This document shows positions 51,683 to 60,421 of a stretch of 64,000 bases of DNA, piece by piece. The notes below the pieces were generated by a model. The model was not told the DNA's origin. It made no database searches and was given only the letters and a program-made list of their open reading frames with translations. Source of the DNA: Natrinema sp. HArc-T2 (GTDB lineage: Archaea; Halobacteriota; Halobacteria; Halobacteriales; Natrialbaceae); NCBI RefSeq assembly GCF_041821085.1, contig NZ_JBGUAZ010000001.1, forward strand, positions 1-64,000. The letters run 5' to 3'. Within the stretch, counting starts at the first letter, position 1, and the number at the start of each line of letters is the position of its first letter. The position numbers were made by a program, and so were the translations under genes.

Positions 51683-52607
51683 AGCCGACGTAGCTTCCGA
51701 CGAGGACCACGCCGTCGAGTCGCGTAAGCTGTTGTCGATAGCCCATCATCCCGACCAGCAGGGCGGTGAACGCGACCATGATCGGAAGTTCGAACCGAAG
51801 CGTCGCGGGCGCGATCTCGATCGGAGTGATGAGGGCCACGATGCCAAGCACCGCGAGGATGTTGTAGATATTCGACCCGACGACGTTCCCGACGGCAAAA
51901 GACGCGTGGCCACGGATCGCGCCCACGACCGAGGCCGCAAGCTCCGGGAGCGATGTCCCGAGTGCGAGTACCGTCAGCCCGATAACCAGATCCGAGACAC
52001 CAAGCGCCGATAGCAACCCCGTCCCGCCGGCGACGAGCCACCGTGAGCCGACCACGAGCACCAGTAGCCCACCGACGACGAGCGCCCCGTCTCGGACTGA
52101 CACGCCCGATATGTCGGCGTCAGGTTCGTCGACCATCGAGGTGGACTCCGCGTTGGCATAGTGGAGGATCAGCGCGGTAAACCCCGCGAGGACCACCAGC
52201 AAGACGACACCCTCGAGCCGACCGAGCTGGCCGTTCGCGCCGAGTGCGACCAGCAACAGCGCTGCAAGCACCATAACGGGGACGTGCCGGCGGACCACCT
52301 GATCGCTGATCTGCAACGGCTTGATGAGCGTGGTGACACCGAGCACCAGCCCGATGTTCGCGATGTTCGAGCCGACGATCGTGCCGAGGCCGATGTCGCT
52401 CGAGACGTTTAGCGCGCCGACTGCCGAGACGAACAGTTCGGGTGCGGTCGTCGCGAAGGCGACCACCGTCACGCCGACGGTCGCCGCACGGAGCCCGATG
52501 CCGAGTGCGAGCCGGCCTGCACCCGCGACCAGCAACTCGGCACCGCCATACAGCGCGATGATCCCGCCCACGAGCAAGAGGAGATCGAGGGGGGTTCCGG
52601 AGAGCAT
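51660..52607 (-). CDS. Na+/Ca2+ exchanger family (CaCA, YrbG-like) antiporter
   Basis: A 315-residue membrane protein with about ten helices and two alpha repeats: VVAFATTAPELFVSAVGALNVSSDIGLGTIVGSNIANIGLVLG (near residue 48) and LALGTSLPELAASVVGAIRGHASFAVGNVVGSNIYNILAVLG (near 216). Each repeat has the ion-binding Glu and the GSN motif. It exports Ca2+ in exchange for Na+ or H+. Its 3-prime end overlaps the regulator gene on the other strand. Confidence 0.92.
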   Translation of the reverse strand: MLSGTPLDLLLLVGGIIALYGGAELLVAGAGRLALGIGLRAATVGVTVVAFATTAPELFVSAVGALNVSSDIGLGTIVGSNIANIGLVLGVTTLIKPLQISDQVVRRHVPVMVLAALLLVALGANGQLGRLEGVVLLVVLAGFTALILHYANAESTSMVDEPDADISGVSVRDGALVVGGLLVLVVGSRWLVAGGTGLLSALGVSDLVIGLTVLALGTSLPELAASVVGAIRGHASFAVGNVVGSNIYNILAVLGIVALITPIEIAPATLRFELPIMVAFTALLVGMMGYRQQLTRLDGVVLVGSYVGFIALLVP

Positions 52608-52762
52608 AGCGGCGGCTACTCGAGACGGGGCTAAAAGCCACGCGGAACGGCCGGGGGATCGTTCGGCTGGCCGTCACAGGACTCGAGCCAGCCCACCGAG
52701 TGAACGCCGCTGTCGAAGCCAGACCCATTATAGTCTTGCCACTCCGACTGACAGATCGAACG

Positions 52763-53572
52763 ATGGCTATGGACGTATACGGTCTCCTCGGCAATCCGGT
52801 CGGCCACTCGCTGTCGCCGCCGATGCACGAGGCCGCCTACGACGAACTCGGACTCGAGGCTCGCTACGTAACCTTCGAGCCCGACGAAGACGATATCGAC
52901 GACGCGATCGCCGGGGCCGACGCGCTCGGGATCGCCGGACTGAACGTGACGATCCCGTTCAAACAAGATGCCCTCGAGATCGTCGCGCCCGAGGACCTGG
53001 CAGCTCGAATCGGCGCGGTCAACACGATCGACTTCTCGGGCTCGGGGCCACCAACGGGCTACAACACCGACGCCGTCGGCGCGTTGCGCGCGTTACGCGA
53101 CCACGATGTCACGATTCAGGACGCGCGGGCGGTCGTCGTCGGTGCCGGCGGTGCTGGCCGGGCAATCGCGTTCGGCCTCGCCGACGCTGGTGCGACCGTC
53201 GCCGTCGCCAACCGAACCGAGTCGAAAGCACACGACCTCGCCGAGGAAGTGCCCCGCGCGACCGGCCACGGGCTCGCGGAACTCGAGCAACTGGTCGCCG
53301 ACGCCGACGTGCTGGTCAACGCCACGAGCGTGGGGATGGAATCGGACACGACGCCGGTTCCCGCCGACGCGCTTCACGAGGATCTGGCCGTCCTCGATGC
53401 GGTCTACAGCCCGCTCGAGACGCGACTGCTGCGCGATGCGGCCGATGCCGGCGCGACGACCGTCGATGGTGCGTGGATGTTGCTCTATCAGGGCGTCGAG
53501 GCGTTCGAAATCTGGACCGGTCGGGATGCACCTGTCGACGTGATGAACGACGCACTTCGCTCGCGGCTGTAG
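52763..53572 (+). CDS. aroE: Shikimate dehydrogenase
   Basis: A 269-residue enzyme. The shikimate-binding segment is [17 protein letters not shown] (near residue 14), the catalytic Lys is in [10 protein letters not shown] (near 67), the NADP loop is [10 protein letters not shown] (near 128), followed by NRTESKA. It reduces 3-dehydroshikimate. A TTATAG box near 52730 suits the ATG at 52763; ATG at 52769 would lose only two residues. It precedes the pab genes by about 1 kb, linking it to chorismate use. Confidence 0.92.
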   Translation: MAMDVYGLLGNPVGHSLSPPMHEAAYDELGLEARYVTFEPDEDDIDDAIAGADALGIAGLNVTIPFKQDALEIVAPEDLAARIGAVNTIDFSGSGPPTGYNTDAVGALRALRDHDVTIQDARAVVVGAGGAGRAIAFGLADAGATVAVANRTESKAHDLAEEVPRATGHGLAELEQLVADADVLVNATSVGMESDTTPVPADALHEDLAVLDAVYSPLETRLLRDAADAGATTVDGAWMLLYQGVEAFEIWTGRDAPVDVMNDALRSRL

Positions 53573-53646
53573 GCCGACGGCGGCCACGGTCGGAATACTG
53601 ACAGTATCAGGCGAATTTAAGTGTCGGAACCGACTACGTCGATATA

Positions 53647-54366
53647 ATGGCAATCCTCCAGAAGCTGAAGTCTCTACTGGGATTCGACGGGTCGGACTCA
53701 GAGCGCAGGAGCTCTCGGGAGGTCGGGGTAACGGTCGAACGAGAAGGGGCGGCCGACGACGGAAACGGGACGACCGCCGGCGCGGCTCGAGATCGGACGG
53801 AGGACGTGCGTGACGACCCATCACAGTCGGCCACCGCAGACACGGCAGACGAAGCGTCCGCACAGACGACCGACGCCGACACAGCCACGGAATCCGCTGT
53901 CGATTCCGAGACAGCGCCTGACGCCGCGACTGCCGACGACACTGACGCCGACCTCGAGGCTGACGCCGAACCGGCGGTGGATGCCGTCCCCGAACCCCAA
54001 TCCGAATCCGAGTCGGAACCGAACGACGAGACGGAGCCGCAAGTGGAACCCGAACCAGAACCGGAACCAGCTGTCGAACTCGAGTCCGAGTCGACGGCTG
54101 AACCGGAACCAGACGCCGACCTCGAGGAACCGGAGCCGGAACCGCAAGTGGAACCCGAGCCCGAATCCGAATCCGAACCCGAACCTGAGCCCGAACCGGT
54201 CACCGAAATCAAAGGTATCGGTCCGGCCTATGCCGATCGTCTCGCCGGTGCAGGCGTCGACACCGTCTCCGAACTCGCCGAGTCGGACGCCGCCGACCTC
54301 GCCGAGGCGACCGATATCTCCGAGAAACGCATTCAGGGTTGGATCGATCGCGCCGAAGTCCGATAA
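53647..54366 (+). CDS. Helix-hairpin-helix protein with long acidic linker
   Basis: A 239-residue protein. It starts with a short helix ([15 protein letters not shown]), then about 160 residues of Asp/Glu/Thr/Ala-rich, Pro-Glu dipeptide-rich low-complexity sequence, then a C-terminal helix-hairpin-helix domain ([29 protein letters not shown]). The final domain probably binds DNA or a protein partner. AATTTAAG about 30 nt upstream is its TATA-like box. The function is unknown. Confidence 0.8.
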   Translation: MAILQKLKSLLGFDGSDSERRSSREVGVTVEREGAADDGNGTTAGAARDRTEDVRDDPSQSATADTADEASAQTTDADTATESAVDSETAPDAATADDTDADLEADAEPAVDAVPEPQSESESEPNDETEPQVEPEPEPEPAVELESESTAEPEPDADLEEPEPEPQVEPEPESESEPEPEPEPVTEIKGIGPAYADRLAGAGVDTVSELAESDAADLAEATDISEKRIQGWIDRAEVR

Positions 54367-54436
54367 CGAACCGGTCAGCCGCCCGTCGAACCCCGATCCC
54401 ACGTCACAGTTTCGCTATCCCCCTCACTGACTCTCA

Positions 54437-54461
54437 CTTTTTGCGCTGTCGTCTACGACAG
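54437..54461 (+). terminator. Possible terminator after helix-hairpin-helix gene
   Basis: A T5 run followed by a 6-bp hairpin CTGTCG/CGACAG (54446-54461) in the 141-nt gap before pabB. Confidence 0.35.
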
Positions 54462-54507
54462 TCCTGAAATCGCAAGAGGATTACCAACCGGCTGCGTCCC
54501 GTCCGAC

Positions 54508-56103
54508 ATGAGCGATCCGCGCGTCGTGACGACGCTCGACTCGTTTCGCGCCGCCGCGGCTGGACGCGGCGGGGCGGCTGCGGACCGCGCCGCATCGTCG
54601 GTACCAGTCGGGCTCCGCGTTCCCGTCGAAACCCGCGTGACTGTCAGCGATCCGTTTCTCGCTTATCGGCGCGCCCGCGACGGCGACGGCGGCGCGTTCC
54701 TCGAGACGACAGGCGGCCAGCCCGGCTGGGGCTACTTCGGCGTCGATCCGATCGAGCGGCTCACGGTCGGCCCCGACACGGTCTCCTGTGACCGAGACGA
54801 CGGCTCGCCGACGCTGGCCGCACTCGAGGGCCTGCTCGCGGACGATCGCCTCGCTCGCGGGGACTGTGACGTTCCCTATCCCTGCGGTGCCATCGGCTGG
54901 CTCTCTTATGACGTGGCTCGCGAACTCGAGTCCCTACCCGAATCTGCCGTTGACGACCGAGGGTTGCCTCGACTCGAGGTCGCGGTCTACGACCGCCTCG
55001 CAGCCTGGGAGGAACCAACCGAAGGCGAGGTGACGCTGCGGATCACGACCTGCCCACGGGTCGACAGCGACGCGACCGACCCCGAGGACGCCGTTCTCGA
55101 GGCGGCCTACGAACGTGGCTGCGAGCGGGCGCTCGAACTCGCCGACGCCGTTCGAGAGGGCGACCCGGAGATCGGTGAACCGCCGGTCTCGCGGTCCGAC
55201 GCGACCTTCGAGAGCGACTGTGGTCGTGAGGCCTTTGCCGACCGCGTTCGCCAGGTCAAGGAGTACGTCCACGACGGTGATACCTTTCAGGCCAACATCT
55301 CACAGCGGCTGGTCGCACCTGCTGCAGTCCATCCTGTCGCGGCCTACGACGCCCTGCGACGGGTCAATCCGGCACCCTACTCCTGTCTGCTCGAGTTCCG
55401 GGCGGTCGATCTGGTGAGTGCGAGTCCGGAACTGTTGCTCGAGCGAGAGGGAACCCGCGTCCGGACAGAACCCATCGCGGGGACGCGACCGCGCGGCGAG
55501 ACGCCGGACGAAGACGCCGCCCTCGAGGCCGACCTGTTGACCGACGAGAAAGAACGTGCCGAACACGCGATGTTGGTCGACCTAGAGCGCAACGACCTCG
55601 GGAAGGTCTGTGCGTACGGCTCCGTCGACGTTTCGGAGTACCGCCGGATCGACCGCTATTCGGAGGTGATGCACCTCGTCTCGAACGTCACGGGTCGACT
55701 GCGCCCGGATGCGACCCTGTCCGACGCCATCGCGGCGGTCTTCCCCGGCGGGACGATCACCGGTGCACCCAAGCCGCGGACGATGGCGATCATCGACGAA
55801 CTCGAGACGGCCCGGCGCGGCCCTTACACGGGCAGCGTCGGCATCTTCGGCTTCGACGGGCGGGCCACGCTAAATATCGTTATCCGGACGCTGGTTCGCC
55901 ATGCCGACGAGTACCACCTGCGGGTCGGAGCGGGCATCGTCCACGACTCCGATCCGACCAGCGAGTACGACGAAACGCTCGCCAAGGCCCGCGCGCTCAT
56001 CACCGCGGTCGACGAGGCACTCGGCGAGCGGGCCGACCTGGGGCTCGAGGCGGAAACCGACATCCCTCACGAGCCGACCGACGGCGGTGATCGCAGTGAC
56101 TAA
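54508..56103 (+). CDS. pabB: Aminodeoxychorismate synthase component I
   Basis: A 531-residue chorismate-binding enzyme. Motifs: [10 protein letters not shown] (near residue 267), [30 protein letters not shown] (near 325), and [20 protein letters not shown] (near 415). The tryptophan-binding LLES motif of feedback-regulated TrpE is not seen; the place reads [10 protein letters not shown]. With the class IV aminotransferase downstream this favours PabB over TrpE. It overlaps pabA by eight bases. Confidence 0.82.
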   Translation: MSDPRVVTTLDSFRAAAAGRGGAAADRAASSVPVGLRVPVETRVTVSDPFLAYRRARDGDGGAFLETTGGQPGWGYFGVDPIERLTVGPDTVSCDRDDGSPTLAALEGLLADDRLARGDCDVPYPCGAIGWLSYDVARELESLPESAVDDRGLPRLEVAVYDRLAAWEEPTEGEVTLRITTCPRVDSDATDPEDAVLEAAYERGCERALELADAVREGDPEIGEPPVSRSDATFESDCGREAFADRVRQVKEYVHDGDTFQANISQRLVAPAAVHPVAAYDALRRVNPAPYSCLLEFRAVDLVSASPELLLEREGTRVRTEPIAGTRPRGETPDEDAALEADLLTDEKERAEHAMLVDLERNDLGKVCAYGSVDVSEYRRIDRYSEVMHLVSNVTGRLRPDATLSDAIAAVFPGGTITGAPKPRTMAIIDELETARRGPYTGSVGIFGFDGRATLNIVIRTLVRHADEYHLRVGAGIVHDSDPTSEYDETLAKARALITAVDEALGERADLGLEAETDIPHEPTDGGDRSD

Positions 56104-56770
56104 CTCCCGTATCCTTGTTGTCGACAACTACGATTCGTTCGCGTACAATCTCGTCCAATACGTGGGTGAGGTAGCCGACGAGGTCGTCGTCCGGCGCAAC
56201 GACGAGATCGACCTCGGGGGCGTTCGGGATCTCGAGCCCACCGGTATCATCGTCTCGCCGGGGCCGGGGACCCCACAGGAGGCCGGCATCTCGATCCCGC
56301 TCTTTGCGGAGACCGACTACCCCATTCTCGGGGTCTGTCTCGGTCATCAGGCGCTGTGTGCGGCCGAAGGCGCGTCAGTCGTTCACGCCCCCGAGGTCGT
56401 CCACGGGAAGCCGTCGACGATCGCTCACGACGGCGAGGGGCTCTTCGCGGGCCTCCCCCCGACGTTCCAAGTCGGGCGCTATCACTCGCTCGCGGTCGAG
56501 CGCGGTGAGCTGCCGGCCACGCTCGAGGAAACGGCCCAGACAGCCGACGAGCGCGGCGTTCTGATGGCGGTTCGCCACTGCGAGAAGCCTCACCTCGGCG
56601 TGCAGTTTCACCCGGAAAGTATCCTCACACGAGCACAGTCGGACGCTGCGACCGGTTCGGGCGACGGCGCTGGCGAAGACATTTCGCTCGCGCTTGGCAA
56701 ACGACTGATCGCCAATTTCTGTCAGTTCGCCGTGACGGCTGACAGGAACGCGGAGGCCCACGATGGGTGA
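56096..56770 (+). CDS. pabA: Aminodeoxychorismate/anthranilate synthase glutamine amidotransferase
   Basis: A 224-residue class I glutamine amidotransferase. The catalytic triad is Cys81 (GVCLGHQ), His172 and Glu174 (QFHPES). The N-terminus [17 protein letters not shown] is typical. It supplies ammonia to the chorismate enzyme. GTG at 56096, overlapping the pabB end, gives the expected N-terminus. It overlaps pabC by eight bases. Confidence 0.9.
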   Translation: MTNSRILVVDNYDSFAYNLVQYVGEVADEVVVRRNDEIDLGGVRDLEPTGIIVSPGPGTPQEAGISIPLFAETDYPILGVCLGHQALCAAEGASVVHAPEVVHGKPSTIAHDGEGLFAGLPPTFQVGRYHSLAVERGELPATLEETAQTADERGVLMAVRHCEKPHLGVQFHPESILTRAQSDAATGSGDGAGEDISLALGKRLIANFCQFAVTADRNAEAHDG

Positions 56771-57635
56771 GGAACTGTACTACCACGTTGACGGCAACCT
56801 CGTCCCAGCCAGTGAGGCAACCGTCAGTGTCGACGATCGAGGGTTTCGCTACGGCGACGCCGCCTTCGAGACGCTGCGGGCCTACGGCGGGACCGTCTTC
56901 GCGTGGGATGCTCATCTCGAGCGCCTCGAGCGCACCTGTGAGTCACTGTCGCTCGAGCACGGGCTCACTGCTGCCGATCTCCGAAGTCGAATCGACGAGA
57001 CGCTGGCGGCGAACGGCCTCGCGGACGCCTACGTCCGCCTCTCGATCACGCGTGGCGTCCAGCCGGGCAAACTCACGCCCCAGCCCGACGTCGAGCCGAC
57101 GGTCGTGGTATATGTGAAACCGTTGCCTCGCGGTGGGCTCGCGGGCGAGCCCGTCTGGGACGAGCCGGCGACGGTCGAGACGGTCGAAACTCGCCGTGTC
57201 CCCGACGAGGCGATTCCAGCCGCAGCCAAGACCCACAACTACCTGAACGGGATCCTCGCGCGCGCAGAACTCGGTGCTGACGTGGACGAAGCGCTCATGT
57301 GCGATCTCGAGGGCCACATCGCGGAAGGGGCGACGAGCAACCTCTGGTTCGTCCGTGACGGCGAGATATACACCCCGACGACCGACGGACCAGTGTTGCC
57401 GGGGATCACCCGCCAAATCGTCCTCGACCTCGCTCGCGACGCCGGACTGACGGTCCACGAGGGCTTGTACGAGCTGGTCGCCGTTCGCGACGCTGACGAG
57501 GCGTTTCTGACCAATCGAACCTGGGAACTGCGCCCGGTCGCGACGCTTGACGGCTGCGAGATCGGTGGCGGACCCGTTACGGAACGGCTCTCGCGGCGCT
57601 ACGACGAACGCGTCGAACGAACGTGTTACGAATAG
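56763..57635 (+). CDS. pabC: Class IV aminotransferase, probable 4-amino-4-deoxychorismate lyase
   Basis: A 290-residue fold-type IV PLP enzyme. The PLP lysine is in AAAKTHNYLNGILARAEL (near residue 159), and EGHIAEGATSNLWFV and LPGITRQIVLDLA are the cofactor-binding loops. Position after pabB-pabA suggests release of pyruvate from aminodeoxychorismate to give p-aminobenzoate. A branched-chain aminotransferase role is the alternative from family resemblance alone. Confidence 0.82.
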   Translation: MGEELYYHVDGNLVPASEATVSVDDRGFRYGDAAFETLRAYGGTVFAWDAHLERLERTCESLSLEHGLTAADLRSRIDETLAANGLADAYVRLSITRGVQPGKLTPQPDVEPTVVVYVKPLPRGGLAGEPVWDEPATVETVETRRVPDEAIPAAAKTHNYLNGILARAELGADVDEALMCDLEGHIAEGATSNLWFVRDGEIYTPTTDGPVLPGITRQIVLDLARDAGLTVHEGLYELVAVRDADEAFLTNRTWELRPVATLDGCEIGGGPVTERLSRRYDERVERTCYE

Positions 57636-57660
57636 CTGTCACGATTCGTATTTGACGGAG

Positions 57661-57746
57661 TGATACGGCTTACTGTAACGATGTACCGGCGCACCCGCAG
57701 GACGGATCGCGGGTGCGCCGGCACTGACTGACAGGAGTCCGTATGA
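57661..57746. repeat. 84-86 bp palindromic element, copy H
   Basis: Ends TGATACGG and CCGTATGA. The inner stem is perfect: CCGGCGCACCCGC (57686-57698) pairs with GCGGGTGCGCCGG (57709-57721). It stops one base before the stop codon of the saccharopine dehydrogenase-like gene on the minus strand and begins 25 nt after pabC. Confidence 0.8.
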
Positions 57747-57747
57747 G

Positions 57748-58857
57748 TTATTTGGGTTCGACAGGCACCCGCGTCGGCTCGTTCGTGTCATCGTCGGGCG
57801 TCTCGATCAGCTCTCGTTTTGTCCCTGAGAGCTCGAGGACGAACTCACTGCCAAACGCGCTCGCGGGTGTCTGAAATCCGTCCGGGACGGAGTTCCGCCC
57901 CTCGAGAACCCGTCCGGCGGCTGCCACCGCCGATTCGGCGGTGAGCGCGTACGGGTTGGGCGTTCGCAGCCGGGCCCGCGCCTGCTGGCCGGTGTCGTCG
58001 TCGACGATTTCGCCCCAGACGACGGCGCTGCCGGTCGCCAATTGCGCTCCGTTCGGCCCGTCAAGCCGGGCGTCGATGACCCGATTCAACAGGCGCTTGA
58101 CCGGTCCGCGCTCGAGGAGCCACCCCACCGAATTGACGGTCGACAATCGCTCGGCTGCCCACGGCGGCGCGGCGGCGTAGACTTCGATCGACTCGATGCC
58201 GGTGCTGTGGGCGGCGGTGACGACGTCGCCCCACGGGATCGTGACGGCGTGTTCGGGGCCATCGCCGAAGTCGATCTCGCGCGTTCGGAAGCCGGTCGGC
58301 ACCTGGATGAGTCGACCGTTCCGGCGGACAACGCCACCGCTGCCGAGGTGTTCGACGAGCGTCCGGGCAGTGCCCCGCGAGAGGCCACTGTCGCTTTTGA
58401 TCCCCAATCGAAGCGTGTCGCCGTCGGGGTGGTGGTCGGCGAGGAAGGCTGCCAGACAGTCCGACGGCACGACATCGAAGCCGACGCCGGGCAGGAGCGT
58501 AATCCCCGCCGTACGGGCCTCGTCGTCGCGCTGGCGGAGACACTCGAAGACCGGGAACTCGCCGGTGATGTCCAGATAGTCCGTCTTCGTCTCGAGACAG
58601 GCCGCGACCAGCGGCTCAGCAGTCTCGACGAACGGCCCCGCACAGTTCATCACGGCATCGAAACGCTCGAGGTGTGACTCGAGCGCGCTCGACTCGAGGT
58701 CGACGACCCGGCCTTCGACGCCGAGGGCGTCGGCCTGGCGTGTGACCGCGCTGGCGTCGCGACCGGCGACGACGGGCGAGCCCCCTCGTGCGACCGCCTC
58801 TCGTGCGATCAGCCGCCCCGTGTAGCCGTAGGAGCCGTAGATGAGAAGGGAGTCCAT
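57748..58857 (-). CDS. Saccharopine dehydrogenase family protein
   Basis: A 369-residue NAD(P)-binding protein with the loop IYGSYGYTGRLIA (residues 6-18) and VMNCAGPFVETAEPLVAACLETKTDYLDITGEFPVFE (residues 69-105), as in the trans-acting enoyl reductase and saccharopine dehydrogenase-like group. The true reaction is unknown; lysine synthesis here runs through diaminopimelate, so a saccharopine role is unlikely. It is leaderless with TTTAAATTTC about 28 nt upstream. Confidence 0.85.
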   Translation of the reverse strand: MDSLLIYGSYGYTGRLIAREAVARGGSPVVAGRDASAVTRQADALGVEGRVVDLESSALESHLERFDAVMNCAGPFVETAEPLVAACLETKTDYLDITGEFPVFECLRQRDDEARTAGITLLPGVGFDVVPSDCLAAFLADHHPDGDTLRLGIKSDSGLSRGTARTLVEHLGSGGVVRRNGRLIQVPTGFRTREIDFGDGPEHAVTIPWGDVVTAAHSTGIESIEVYAAAPPWAAERLSTVNSVGWLLERGPVKRLLNRVIDARLDGPNGAQLATGSAVVWGEIVDDDTGQQARARLRTPNPYALTAESAVAAAGRVLEGRNSVPDGFQTPASAFGSEFVLELSGTKRELIETPDDDTNEPTRVPVEPK

Positions 58858-58880
58858 AGGTCGCGTTCGTCGGAGACCGA

Positions 58881-58890
58881 TTTAAATTTC
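58881..58890 (-). promoter_or_regulatory. TATA-like box of saccharopine dehydrogenase-like gene
   Basis: On the minus strand GAAATTTAAA, centred about 28 nt from the start at 58857. Confidence 0.55.
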
Positions 58891-58954
58891 CGTCAGACGA
58901 GTGTTCACTCGATGGCATAACGTTCAGGGCCACCGCCTTCCAACGGACGCGGTG

Positions 58955-59404
58955 ATGGACGCTGGACGGATCACGACGCTGTCGAATGTGCCTGCCGATT
59001 CGACGGTTTGTTTTCGCGTGACCGATGAGTCGGACGAGTTGCAGGAAGCGATTCTCGTCAGAACTGAGCCGGTCGCGACCGACGGCGGCGACCCGGTCGC
59101 TGAAGACGGTGTTACCTGCTGGCTGAACTACTGTCAGCATCTCACCCACATCAAACTGGACAAGGGCTCGGGCGCGCCGATGCGAGACGGTGAAGTCGTC
59201 TGTGAAAATCACGGCGCGTACTTCGCCGCCGACTCAGGGCGCTGTACGTTCGGGCCGTGCGAAGGTGCCTATCTCACCAGCCTCGAGACCACTGTCGACG
59301 ATGGCGACGTTTATCTGACCGACGACGACTACACGTTCGTCGGGCTTGGCCCGCTCGAGCGCGACGACCTCGATCGCGCCTCGAGTTCGAACGTCGAGTT
59401 CTAG
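58955..59404 (+). CDS. Rieske 2Fe-2S protein
   Basis: A 149-residue soluble Rieske-fold protein. Cluster ligands are Cys60-x-His62 (YCQHL) and Cys83-x2-His86 (CENHGAYF). CTFGPCEGAYL follows with the usual Gly/Pro-rich turn. There is no membrane anchor, so it is a soluble electron carrier or oxygenase component. The start at 58955 gives MDAGRITTLSNVPADS. It overlaps the convergent DUF7344 gene by four bases. Confidence 0.88.
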   Translation: MDAGRITTLSNVPADSTVCFRVTDESDELQEAILVRTEPVATDGGDPVAEDGVTCWLNYCQHLTHIKLDKGSGAPMRDGEVVCENHGAYFAADSGRCTFGPCEGAYLTSLETTVDDGDVYLTDDDYTFVGLGPLERDDLDRASSSNVEF

Positions 59405-59769
59405 ACCGCGACCGGCGCGACCAGATCCCGCTCCTGATCGTACTTGAGGAGGCCGGCGTCGACCAGCCGCGGGAGATGATCGTGGTAGAGGGAGAGGTAG
59501 ACTTCGGTGACGCGTTCGGCAGAGATGTTTCGCACGGTGTGGCCCGTTTCGCGGGCCGCGACTTCCTCGGCTGCATCGGGCAGCGTCACCTCCTCGCCGT
59601 AGTTGCGCATGACAGACAGCAGCAGCCGGCGACGCTGGTCGGCAAGCAGAGAGAACACGTCGTCGAGCGTTTCAGCCGCCGCGTCCGGCTCGTCGGCGTC
59701 GTCGAGCCAGTCGAGTACCGTCTGCACGACCTCGACGGAGTCACGCTCCGAGTGGGATCTGGAAGTCAT
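59401..59769 (-). CDS. DUF7344-type winged-helix regulator
   Basis: A 122-residue single-unit protein: LDDVFSLLADQRRRLLLSVMRNYGEEVTLPDAAEEVAARETG, then VYLSLYHDHLPRLVDAGLLKYDQERDLV. This is the same HTH layout as the protein at 50687. The start at 59769 (MTSRSHSERD) is uncertain: the frame is open to 59910 and an AT-rich box lies near 59882-59893. Confidence 0.8.
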   Translation of the reverse strand: MTSRSHSERDSVEVVQTVLDWLDDADEPDAAAETLDDVFSLLADQRRRLLLSVMRNYGEEVTLPDAAEEVAARETGHTVRNISAERVTEVYLSLYHDHLPRLVDAGLLKYDQERDLVAPVAV

Positions 59770-59957
59770 GTGTGGTCCGTTGTCCTCGAGCAGTCGCGAC
59801 TGAACCGAGCCGAACGTCGCTTCGACAGGCTGTGACGCCGCCACTCGCTCGAGGGTTCGTATCGGGTTCTCGCCTGCAGCATAAATATTAGTATCGGATC
59901 CAGTTGACAACTACCACGGTATATTGACAGTTCTTCCTCGCCGACCATCAGGTATCG

Positions 59958-60248
59958 CTATTCGATCGTGAACGTCGGCTCGTCGATGGACTCGCTTTTA
60001 CACTCGGGACACCGCGAAGGGAGATTTAGCAGGTCGTCGTAGTTGTCGAACCCGCAGTCGCGACACGTCGGCGGCGCGACGAGCAGCTGTTCGTCGGTTC
60101 CGTCGACCGACCGGGAGACGTGTTCGACGTGGCGGACCACCGCGTGTGGCGTCAGATCGAGCTGGGTGGCCAGCTCGCTCGGCGTCGCCGGCTCGGCACG
60201 CAGCGCATCGGCGAGTTGCTGTCGCGTCGTTTCGTCGGCCTCGCGCAT
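59958..60248 (-). CDS. HTH and zinc-ribbon regulator (COG3357 type)
   Basis: A 96-residue protein. An N-terminal helix-turn-helix (TRQQLADALRAEPATPSELATQLDLTPHAVVRHVEHV) is followed by a zinc ribbon with Cys62, Cys65, Cys80 and Cys83 (CRDCG ... CPEC). This fusion is a known archaeal predicted regulator. Its TATA-like box AGTATAAAAC (60271-60280, minus strand) is part of a repeat half copy. Confidence 0.85.
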   Translation of the reverse strand: MREADETTRQQLADALRAEPATPSELATQLDLTPHAVVRHVEHVSRSVDGTDEQLLVAPPTCRDCGFDNYDDLLNLPSRCPECKSESIDEPTFTIE

Positions 60249-60270
60249 ACGTCCTCTCAGGCGGTGTGTG

Positions 60271-60295
60271 GTTTTATACTGTCGGACAGCAGTCA
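60271..60295 (-). promoter_or_regulatory. TATA box inside a half copy of the ATACTGTCGG repeat
   Basis: ATACTGTCGGACAGCAG starting at 60277 matches the end of the elements at 18161 and 40453, but no partner arm is found. Read on the minus strand it gives CAGTATAAAAC, centred 28 nt upstream of the start of the HTH/zinc-ribbon gene at 60248. Confidence 0.6.
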
Positions 60296-60421
60296 CGGCG
60301 CAGGTCGTTCGTATCCATCGTCGATACCAGTCTCTCCGACTGCTACGAGGTTTCGAGCGTGTTGGATGCTCACACTCGAGAAAGGGCAAGTGACTTGGAC
60401 CCCGCAGGTGAACACCGGCGT

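Noticed and set aside
53596-53608. ATACTGACAGTAT palindrome upstream of the helix-hairpin-helix gene
   Set aside because: Looks like a collapsed ATACTGTC element end, but 13 bases are too few to assign to that family.
254-60334. 17-nt match CATCGTCGATACCAGTC at about 254-270 and 60318-60334
   Set aside because: A single match of this length in a GC-biased 64-kb window is not far from chance and the flanks do not align.
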